Shown piece after piece: positions 1 through 5,114 of a DNA stretch of 6,941 nt. Under the pieces are notes generated by a model that was not told where the DNA came from, made no database searches, and saw only the letters and a program-made list of their open reading frames with translations. Made by a program: the position numbers and the translations under genes. Source of the DNA: Propionibacteriales bacterium (GTDB taxonomy: Bacteria; Actinomycetota; Actinomycetes; Propionibacteriales; Propionibacteriaceae); contig JADGPB010000120.1 in NCBI GenBank assembly GCA_017882655.1, positions 1 through 6,941 on the forward strand. Reading direction: 5' to 3'. The number at the start of each line of letters is the position of its first letter. The first letter of the stretch is position 1.

Positions 1-113
1 CCGACGACGCCGATCTTCGCGTCGGGGTAGAACGACATGGTCACGTTGTCGAGGATCAGTTTCTCCCCGAGCGTCTTGCGCACGTTGTGCATGGTGAAGA
101 CGAATTCGGCCAT
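1..113 (-). CDS. ettA: Energy-dependent translational throttle protein EttA (5' end only)
   Basis: This is the N-terminal 37 codons of an ABC-F family ATPase; the rest lies beyond position 1. EttA is a soluble protein with two ABC ATPase domains. It binds the ribosomal E site and gates the first peptide bond according to the ATP/ADP ratio. The visible start, MAEFVFTMHNVRK, continues to an ILDNVTMSFYPDAKIGVV stretch. This is the very conserved EttA N-terminus, including the beta strand that leads into the first Walker A loop, and that loop would follow just outside the window. The ATG at 113-111 fits the family start exactly. The nearest Shine-Dalgarno-like run, AGGGAG, lies about 13 nt upstream, a long spacing. 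A separate promoter candidate (TAGGAT at 186-181) suggests expression independent of the lipoprotein gene. Family assignment is firm; nothing can be said about the missing ATPase domains. Confidence 0.93.
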   Translation of the reverse strand, partial: MAEFVFTMHNVRKTLGEKLILDNVTMSFYPDAKIGVV

Positions 114-180
114 GGCGGTGTTCGGACTCCCTGTTGCTGGTCGATGTGGGCCGCTCGACGGCAGCCTCGGAACGCGGACC

Positions 181-210
181 ATCCTAGTGCCGCGACTTGG
201 ACGCGCTCAC
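181..210 (-). promoter_or_regulatory. Candidate sigma-70-type promoter of ettA
   Basis: On the minus strand a TAGGAT hexamer (186-181) is an excellent actinobacterial -10 element. GTGAGC (210-205) lies 18 nt upstream and keeps the TGA core of the TTGACN -35 element. Transcription would start near 174, giving a leader of about 60 nt before the ettA ATG at 113. The promoter sits wholly in the 109-bp gap (114-222) between the lipoprotein stop and ettA, where it is expected if ettA is expressed on its own. No strong terminator is visible in the gap; the only hairpin seen there is a four-pair one around 153-165. The assignment rests on hexamer matching alone. Confidence 0.42.
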
Positions 211-222
211 CAGGCAGCGATG

Positions 223-1320
223 TCAGCAGGCTGGTACGGTCGCGCGCCAGAGCCTGTCCCCGGCGACCAGGTAGGCGTCGGACCCGAGGGCTGTAATGGC
301 CGTTGCCGTTGCCGGTGACGGCACCGACGACCAGCCGTCAGCACACAGGACTTCAGCCGACGGAGTCGATGCGTTGGTCGCCACCAGAGGGCGACCGTCG
401 ACGATCGTGATGAGAGCGGACGGGTCGTCGGCGCCCGCCACGTCCCCCACGAATGTCGTTGTCGAGCCCACCGCCCCGTCGCCCAGGGAGACCTGCCACA
501 CGATCGGGTGGGTCGCCCAGCCGGCGACCCAGCACGTCCCGTCGGCGCAGGCGACCGCGGTGGCGTGACGGAGACCGGGCGCGTCCGTCGGTACGGGAAG
601 GTCGATCCGGCGCCATTCGCCTCCCACGGTTCCGTAGAACAGGGCCGGTGTCTGTACGACCCCATCCGCCGTCGAGTGGACGCTGTCCCCGACGATGACG
701 ATCGTGGAGCCGACCGACGTCACGGCGGTGAGGCCGAGCACCAGCCCGCTCGCCGACTGCAGAGCGGCAGGGGTGTCGAGCGGGTTCCAGACCTCGCCGT
801 CGACGGCGTACAGCGCCGCCTCGGGGCCGGCTTCCGCGCCCCGGCTGCCCACGATGATCGGGTGGCCGTCCACGATGACCGTGCCGAGCAGCGGGCCTGC
901 GTCGTGGCCTCCGAACGTGAAGAACTCCTGCGGCCGACTCGTGACCGGCCCGGCGACAGTGCCGTCCCACACCGTCCAGCGTGTGTTGCCATGGGCGCCT
1001 CCGGAACGGCCCCCGATGAGGTAGAGCACTCCCCCGGCGGACGCGGCCGAGACGATGCGCGCACTTGCGGCGTACGGCTCCGACGGTACGAGCGGGACTG
1101 GCGCCCCGTTCTCCATCGCCACTGCCGGAGCCTCTCCGGTGGCGTCGGTCCCCGCCACGACAAGGCCCGACGCGACCGACGCAAGGGCTGCCGGTACGAC
1201 TCCGGGCGGCGTGGCGTCGAGCCAAGCCAGGCGTACGTCGAGCGGCGGAGGCTTGACGCAGCCCGCCAGCAGCACGGCTACTGCGAGGAGCAAGAGCAGC
1301 CGTCGAATAGCCCCCGACAT
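223..1320 (-). CDS. Putative lipoprotein with beta-propeller-like repeats, function unknown
   Basis: The 365-residue protein begins with a lipoprotein signal: positive n-region (R6, R7), a leucine-rich core (8-18) and lipobox L18-A19-G20-C21, so the mature protein should be lipid-anchored on the outer face of the membrane. The remainder has no membrane segment. It shows about six or seven loosely repeated units, each a hydrophobic beta strand ending in GG/AG/VG followed by a polar loop and often an aromatic 'W-x-V/I' strand (near 53-57, 98-104 with W115/W118, 154-158, 206-211, 264-268, 311-315, 350-354). This resembles a beta-propeller of the Kelch or YVTN type, though no signature motif is exact. 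Cysteines at 258, 263 and 326, plus C365 as the last residue, could form disulfides. The ATG at 1320-1318 lies 2 nt after the serine-hydrolase stop (TAGCCATG) and lacks a clear Shine-Dalgarno, so translation probably depends on reinitiation. I do not recognise a named family; a role with the hydrolase is inferred from coupling. Confidence 0.85.
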   Translation of the reverse strand: MSGAIRRLLLLLAVAVLLAGCVKPPPLDVRLAWLDATPPGVVPAALASVASGLVVAGTDATGEAPAVAMENGAPVPLVPSEPYAASARIVSAASAGGVLYLIGGRSGGAHGNTRWTVWDGTVAGPVTSRPQEFFTFGGHDAGPLLGTVIVDGHPIIVGSRGAEAGPEAALYAVDGEVWNPLDTPAALQSASGLVLGLTAVTSVGSTIVIVGDSVHSTADGVVQTPALFYGTVGGEWRRIDLPVPTDAPGLRHATAVACADGTCWVAGWATHPIVWQVSLGDGAVGSTTTFVGDVAGADDPSALITIVDGRPLVATNASTPSAEVLCADGWSSVPSPATATAITALGSDAYLVAGDRLWRATVPAC

Positions 1321-1322
1321 GG

Positions 1323-2825
1323 CTATCCGGCCAGCCAGACTGTCAGCGCGTAGAACGCGAACCCTGACAAGACACCCGCCACGACTGGCAGGACAAGCTG
1401 GCGCGGTGAACGCGGTCCCTCGTCGACGCCGAGGATCATCGCCGCGGACACCGACCCTGACGCGAGCGCCCAGCTCCAGCCGGGCAGGTTCTGCCAGGGC
1501 AGGTAGTCCACGGCGAGCACCAGTCCCGTCTGCGCTGCGAAGGCAACGGCGACACCTACCAGCCGCCGCCCCCGTCGAGCCGCGAACAGCACGCAGGCCA
1601 CCGCGAGAACACACGCCAGCGCGGCGATCGCTCGCACGTACCACGGCGCACTCGGACCGGCGACAGGTGATCGCGGTTCGAGCAGCTTCATCCCCAAGGG
1701 ATCGACGGTGGCACCGGTATTGCTGAGCACCGCCACGGCGCGGCGGCGTGCCAGATCGAACCCGAGGATGGAGGAGAACCCGGGCACCGAGCCGTCGTGC
1801 CAGACCGACACCCCCGTGGTGGTCGTCGTGATCATCCACGCAAGCCCGATCGAGTCGACCGGCGATATCTCGTACAGCGGGTTCAGCGCCGACCGCCCGA
1901 TCGCCGATCCGTCGATGACCCATCGGGCGAACGAGGCCAGGTCGTCGAGCGTGGAGAACGTGGCCGTACCCGCCGGGAAGTAGCTGGGGCCGACCGAGTA
2001 GGGAGCGAACAGCCCATCGGGCAGACTTCCCAGCGCAGCAGCAGCAGGTACGTCTGCCTTGCTGGGTACGAACACGGTGTGCGTCATCCCGGCAGGCCGA
2101 AGCACCCGCTGGGTCACGAGCGAGGTCCATGACGGGGCTCCCTCGGCCCTGGCCAGGGCGTAGCCGAGAAGAGCGAACCCCAGGTTGGAGTACGCGTAAG
2201 TGCCTCGCTCCGAGAGCGTGAGCTCCGCGGCCTCTTCGATCACGGCTTCTTGGGTGATGGTCTCGACGTCGCTGGTCCCGGCCCCCTCGTAGGTCGCGCC
2301 GGCCTCCTCGTCGGCATAGGCCGGCAGCCCTGAACGATGGGTCGCCAGCTCCTCGAGGGTCGCCGAGCCGGCGGCTGAACCGACGAGGGGCGGCAGGTAC
2401 ATGTCCACCGTGTCCTTCAGTCTCACCACTCCGTGGTCGACCGCATCGGCCAGCAGCAGTCCAGTGAACAGCTTCGTGATCGAGCCGATCTCGAACATCG
2501 TCGTGCTCGTCGGAGCCATGCCGTCGCCGCGATTCCCCAGGCCGGCCCAGCGCGTCTGCCCCGGCGACACCACGACGACCGCGAGGCCGTGGAAGCCCGC
2601 TGTCGACCCGGCGGTGCCGTCTGCGCCGAGGATGGCGCGCACCCTGTCAGCCAGACGTGTGTCGCCGGCGGTCTGGAAGCCCAGGTGCATCGGCTGCGGC
2701 CCGACCCACGCAGAGACCAGCACCGCAACCAGGATGGCGGCGAGGCTGGTGGCGACCGCACCGCCGCGGCGCATCGACACCCAGAGGGGGCGCGATTCCG
2801 GCCCCTCTGCGGTCGTGGTGGCCAT
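1323..2825 (-). CDS. Membrane-anchored serine hydrolase, beta-lactamase/PBP4* (class C-like) family
   Basis: This 500-residue protein has the three catalytic signatures of the serine beta-lactamase/D-Ala-D-Ala carboxypeptidase/esterase fold: S115-I-T-K118 (nucleophile and general base, inside FEIGSITKLFTG), Y212-S213-N214 (YAYSNLGF) and H343-D344-G345 (WHDGSVPGF, replacing the KTG box, as is common in class C-like esterases). One membrane segment (about 23-41) precedes the catalytic domain (about 55-375), which should therefore sit outside. Four further hydrophobic segments follow (about 396-416, 422-440, 449-467, 477-498), with the RRGRR loop at 417-421 on the cytoplasmic side. The usual single-domain enzyme ends near the catalytic domain, so the C-terminal membrane bundle is an added module. 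The ATG at 2825-2823 has a strong GGAGGAG ribosome site 5 nt upstream (2837-2831). The gene is coupled to the downstream lipoprotein. Substrate is not predictable: peptidoglycan peptides, esters or D-amino-acid peptides are all possible, and a resistance role should not be assumed. Confidence 0.9.
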   Translation of the reverse strand: MATTTAEGPESRPLWVSMRRGGAVATSLAAILVAVLVSAWVGPQPMHLGFQTAGDTRLADRVRAILGADGTAGSTAGFHGLAVVVVSPGQTRWAGLGNRGDGMAPTSTTMFEIGSITKLFTGLLLADAVDHGVVRLKDTVDMYLPPLVGSAAGSATLEELATHRSGLPAYADEEAGATYEGAGTSDVETITQEAVIEEAAELTLSERGTYAYSNLGFALLGYALARAEGAPSWTSLVTQRVLRPAGMTHTVFVPSKADVPAAAALGSLPDGLFAPYSVGPSYFPAGTATFSTLDDLASFARWVIDGSAIGRSALNPLYEISPVDSIGLAWMITTTTTGVSVWHDGSVPGFSSILGFDLARRRAVAVLSNTGATVDPLGMKLLEPRSPVAGPSAPWYVRAIAALACVLAVACVLFAARRGRRLVGVAVAFAAQTGLVLAVDYLPWQNLPGWSWALASGSVSAAMILGVDEGPRSPRQLVLPVVAGVLSGFAFYALTVWLAG

Positions 2826-2851
2826 GGCGGCTCCTCCGGAAGGAATGCCTC

Positions 2852-2879
2852 AGCGTAAGTGCCGCTCCTGTCACTCCAA
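2852..2879 (-). promoter_or_regulatory. Weak promoter candidate for the serine hydrolase-lipoprotein pair
   Basis: In the 98-bp gap between the ssb stop and the hydrolase start, the minus strand carries TTGGAG (2879-2874), then 16 nt, then TACGCT (2857-2852). This fits the minimal actinobacterial TTGNNN / TANNNT pattern and would start transcription near 2846, leaving a short leader that still contains the GGAGGAG ribosome site. A GTGACA hexamer (2874-2869) overlaps and could be an alternative -35, but no good -10 sits at the right distance from it. Such loose matches occur by chance, so this is a suggestion that the two genes have their own transcript. Confidence 0.25.
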
Positions 2880-2916
2880 GAACATCGCCGCCGCATCCGT
2901 CATTCCACGCCCACCC

Positions 2917-2938
2917 GAGTCGGTCAGGCCGCCGACTC
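2917..2938 (-). terminator. Hairpin spanning the ssb stop codon, possible weak terminator
   Basis: GAGTCGG (2917-2923) and CCGACTC (2932-2938) form a perfect seven-pair stem with an eight-base loop that contains the ssb TGA stop. On the transcript it is followed by a G-rich stretch (GGGTGGGCG) with no U run, so it does not fit a classical Rho-independent terminator. High-GC actinobacteria often use U-poor hairpins, which keeps the idea open. It could instead be an mRNA 3'-end stabiliser, or a chance product of the repetitive tail, since one stem arm encodes part of the last ESA residues. Confidence 0.3.
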
Positions 2939-3379
2939 CACCCCGCCTGACTCCACCCCGCCTGGCTCAGCCCCGCCTGGCTCAGCCGCCTCCGCCTCCG
3001 CCTCCGGCTCGGGCGACGCGATGACACGGTTGACCCTTCGGAAGGCCGAGGTGCCGCGGTTGAGGTCGTGACCGACGGTTGACGCCTCGATGACGAGGCG
3101 CTCGTGGATCACCCCGTTCGTGTCGGTCCACGATCGCGTGCGCAATCGCCCCTGCACGATGATCGGCTCTCCCTTGCCAAGGCTCGAGGACACGTTGTCG
3201 GCCAGGCCCCGGAAGCACTCGACCCCGATCCAGGTGGTCGTCTGGTCGTGCCACTCGCCATCCCGGTACACGCGCGGCGTGCACGCCATCCGGAACGACG
3301 CGGTCGCCAGCCCCGTACGCGTCACGCGATGCTCGATGCCGCTGCCGACGTTGCCGGTCATCGTCACTGCCATCTCCAT
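2924..3379 (-). CDS. ssb: Single-stranded DNA-binding protein, actinobacterial SsbB-like paralog
   Basis: The 151-residue product carries one OB fold (about 3-118). Recognisable SSB features are the N-terminal VTMTGNVGS strand, the ATASFRMA strand (25-32), W50 before a CFRGLADNV helix (55-63), the GKGEPIIVQGRLR strand (68-80) and an ERLVIEA strand (93-99). The segment GHDLNRGTSAFRR (103-115) is typical, as I recall it, of the short actinobacterial paralogs related to Rv2478c and Streptomyces SsbB. The housekeeping SSB tip (DDDIPF-like), used to recruit partner proteins, is absent. Residues 122-151 are instead Glu/Ala/Gly/Pro/Ser repeats: PEPEAEAEAAE, then AEPGG and VESGG units. The ATG at 3379 follows AGAAGGGG by 6 nt, and an in-frame TGA lies upstream, so this start is favoured over the in-frame ATG at 3373. 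It likely binds ssDNA as a secondary SSB, perhaps in chromosome segregation or recombination; that role is inferred from Streptomyces. Confidence 0.9.
   Translation of the reverse strand: MEMAVTMTGNVGSGIEHRVTRTGLATASFRMACTPRVYRDGEWHDQTTTWIGVECFRGLADNVSSSLGKGEPIIVQGRLRTRSWTDTNGVIHERLVIEASTVGHDLNRGTSAFRRVNRVIASPEPEAEAEAAEPGGAEPGGVESGGVESAA
2933..3010. repeat. 15-bp tandem repeat and 6-bp repeat inside the ssb 3' end
   Basis: On the plus strand, units CGACTCCACCCCGCC (2933), TGACTCCACCCCGCC (2948), TGGCTCAGCCCCGCC (2963) and a partial TGGCTCAGCC (2978) follow head to tail. They encode VES-GG and AEP-GG pentapeptides read on the minus strand. Next to them, CTCCGC is repeated three times (2990-3007) and encodes alternating Glu-Ala. 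The first two 15-mers differ at one base, which suggests recent duplication by slippage. Because each unit is a multiple of three, unit gain or loss would change tail length without a frameshift. Confidence 0.85.
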
Positions 3380-3451
3380 GGTGAACCCCTTCTCGTCGAT
3401 TCACCTTGACCATGTGCCACCGGACAGCGGATCCGTCACCGGATTCCTCAG

Positions 3452-3480
3452 CTGTGGACAGCGCTCGCGCCTGTGGACAG
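3452..3480 (-). promoter_or_regulatory. Paired CTGTGGACAG repeats upstream of ssb (DnaA-box-like or operator)
   Basis: Two identical decamers lie at 3452-3461 and 3471-3480, 19 bp start to start, in the 118-bp gap between the second GTPase and ssb. On the minus strand each reads CTGTCCACAG, of which CTGTCCACA matches the high-GC actinobacterial DnaA box TTGTCCACA at eight of nine bases. Each decamer is also a small dyad (CTGT-GG-ACAG), so a dimeric repressor site is an alternative. A partial third copy, GGACAG, is at 3422-3427, beside the palindrome CGGATCCG (3428-3435). The inner edge of the pair lies about 73 bp upstream of the ssb start. Which protein binds, if any, is unknown. Confidence 0.45.
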
Positions 3481-3497
3481 ATCCGCCTGCCGCGAGA

Positions 3498-5102
3498 TCA
3501 CCGCAGCCGCTTCAGCGCATCCCGAGCCCGGTTGCGGCGCTGCAGCTGCGCGTCGACCGGCCGTATTACGTACCTGCTCGTCACCAGTGCGATCGCACGC
3601 ATCAGCTCCCGATCGGCACGCGCCGCATGGCTGCGAGCACCGATCTCGACGCCGACCCGGCTCAACAGGGCGACCAGGATCCCGGCGCCCACACCGCCCA
3701 GCGCCAGCACAGTCGGCAGGCCGACGTTGCGGACCTTCGGTACGGGGAGGGCCGGCAGTGCGAGGTACGAGACCAGCACGAAGTTCACCAGCAACCAGCC
3801 GGCACCCACCAGCGTGGTCAGCAGCACCAGCCACTGCAGCACCCGCACCACAGGCCACCAGCCGTTGCCGCGATCGGTCGCAAGGTCGGTCGTGGCGATC
3901 GCGCGATCCAGGTGGTCGGGAAGCAGCGTCTCCTCCGCCCGCGCGGCTGCCAGCACCGCATCCTGCCACCCTCGCGGTAGCCCTTCGGAAGTCTCCGTCG
4001 CCAGGGCCCGTACGGCGCTGTCGACCCGCGCTTTCGCCGCGCCCTGCGCCACGGGGACCGAGGTCCGGTTCACCCGGCCGGGCTCGATCGCCTTGTTCTT
4101 CTTCGTCGAGATCATGTCGAGGTGCAGCGCACGCAGCGGATCGGGACGGAACCGTGCCAGCCAGGCCACGACCGGCCACCCGGTCGCGATGCCGCCGCGG
4201 TGACGCCACGACTTCTTCACGGCCTCGACGACCACGGGCACACCCGCAGCGACGGCCAGCGTGTGGTTGAGGTGCGCAGCGCGCTTCTTCGACACCCCGT
4301 CCGCGTCGACGTCGCCGATCTGCGGCGCCAGTGATCCCATCGCGCCCGTCACATCGCCCGATAGGCGCTTGGCCGCCGTCTGCTTGCCCTTGATCAGCGT
4401 CACCAGCTCCGCGCGCAGGTCGCTGAGCCCCTCACCGGTCGCGGCCGATACGGCGATCAGCCGAGCGTCCGCCAGACCCTCCGCATCCAGGAGCCTGCGA
4501 AGGTCGGCGATCATGCCCGCCCGGTGCGCGTCGGCGACCCGGTCGATCTGGTTGAGCGCGACCACCATGACGTCGGCGTGCGCGGCGAGCGGCTTCAGGT
4601 AGCGGTCGTGCAGGGCCGCGTCCGCGTACTTCTGCGGATCGACCACCCACACGAACTGGTCGACGAGCTCGACGAGCCGATCTACGATCTCCCGATGCGA
4701 CTGCTGCGTCGAGTCATGGTCGGGCAGGTCGAGGAGGATGAGCCCGAACATATCCTCGGCGCCGGTCACGAGGTGCCGGCGTGGTACGTCCAGCCAGTCG
4801 AGCAGCTCGCTCTGCTCCTCGCCGAACACGGCAGCCATCGCCGCCGCGGTTGTCGGCCGCCGGACGCCCGCCTCGGCCAGTGTCGTACAGGACACCGCGT
4901 TGAACAGGGATGACTTGCCCGAGCCGGTGGCACCGGCCAGCGCGACGATCGTCACGTCGCCCGAGAACGCGAGCCTCCCGTCGACGCGGGCAAGGATCGC
5001 GTCGATGCTGTCCTCGACATCGGAGTCGATGCGACCGCGGGCTGCGTCCATCGCCTCTCGGAGCGCTGCCAGTCGGTCGGGCAGCCCCGAGCGCCTCTTC
5101 AC
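3498..5102 (-). CDS. Membrane GTPase of the dynamin-like/YfjP type, DynB-like
   Basis: The 534-residue protein holds an N-terminal GTPase domain and a C-terminal membrane anchor. The G1 loop is G57-ATGSG-K63-S64. G2 is probably T84/T85 (RRPTTA), G3 is D125-L-P-D128 (DLPDHDST), G4 is N184-Q-I-D187 (an NKxD variant with Gln for Lys), and G5 is S219-A220. A long helical middle follows, then two hydrophobic segments (about 420-449 and 462-482) and a basic C-terminal tail (QRRNRARDALKRLR). It starts with GTG at 5102-5100, overlapping the TGA of the upstream dynamin gene as GTGA. A GAGGTG ribosome site (5113-5108) lies inside that gene's last codons. Size, pairing and the two late membrane segments match the Streptomyces DynB partner of DynA, which act together at the division septum. 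The DynB identity is inferred from pairing and architecture; a generic Era/YfjP-like GTPase is the fallback description. Confidence 0.88.
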   Translation of the reverse strand: MKRRSGLPDRLAALREAMDAARGRIDSDVEDSIDAILARVDGRLAFSGDVTIVALAGATGSGKSSLFNAVSCTTLAEAGVRRPTTAAAMAAVFGEEQSELLDWLDVPRRHLVTGAEDMFGLILLDLPDHDSTQQSHREIVDRLVELVDQFVWVVDPQKYADAALHDRYLKPLAAHADVMVVALNQIDRVADAHRAGMIADLRRLLDAEGLADARLIAVSAATGEGLSDLRAELVTLIKGKQTAAKRLSGDVTGAMGSLAPQIGDVDADGVSKKRAAHLNHTLAVAAGVPVVVEAVKKSWRHRGGIATGWPVVAWLARFRPDPLRALHLDMISTKKNKAIEPGRVNRTSVPVAQGAAKARVDSAVRALATETSEGLPRGWQDAVLAAARAEETLLPDHLDRAIATTDLATDRGNGWWPVVRVLQWLVLLTTLVGAGWLLVNFVLVSYLALPALPVPKVRNVGLPTVLALGGVGAGILVALLSRVGVEIGARSHAARADRELMRAIALVTSRYVIRPVDAQLQRRNRARDALKRLR

Positions 5103-5114
5103 GGCAGCACCTCT
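5099..5114 (-). promoter_or_regulatory. GTGA stop/start overlap and internal ribosome site coupling the two GTPases
   Basis: The minus strand reads AGAGGTGCTGCCGTGA. The TGA (5101-5099) ends the dynamin-like gene and the GTG (5102-5100) starts the membrane GTPase, with GAGGTG (5113-5108) placed 5 nt before the GTG. Ribosomes finishing the first gene can restart at once, which favours matched amounts of the two proteins, as expected for partners in one complex. Confidence 0.8.

Noticed and set aside
508..1353. Plus-strand open frame of 281 codons opposite the lipoprotein
   Set aside because: It is Arg- and Asp-rich with no recognisable domain, and lies antisense to a gene with a clear signal peptide.
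1321..2130. In-frame open extension of the lipoprotein gene upstream to position 2130
   Set aside because: It overlaps the serine hydrolase in another frame. The extension is Arg/Ala/Gly-rich with no domain, while the start at 1320 gives a perfect lipoprotein signal. GC-rich genes commonly leave such frames open.
1323..2825. Calling the serine hydrolase an antibiotic-resistance beta-lactamase
   Set aside because: The SxxK/YSN/HDG set is shared by carboxypeptidases, esterases and peptidases. The membrane bundle and chromosomal context point to an envelope function.
2982..3413. Alternative minus-strand frame of 143 codons overlapping ssb
   Set aside because: The sequence is Arg/His/Gly-rich without any fold signature, whereas the overlapping frame is a clear OB-fold SSB with a ribosome site.
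3464..3496. CTCGCG/CGCGAG inverted repeat after the membrane GTPase as a terminator
   Set aside because: The stem is six pairs with a loop of about 21 bases and no U run. It overlaps the twin decamers and is weak as a terminator.
3090..3980. Plus-strand open frame of 296 codons across ssb, the gap and the membrane GTPase
   Set aside because: It has no domain and low-complexity Gln/His/Arg composition, and it crosses two well-supported genes on the other strand.
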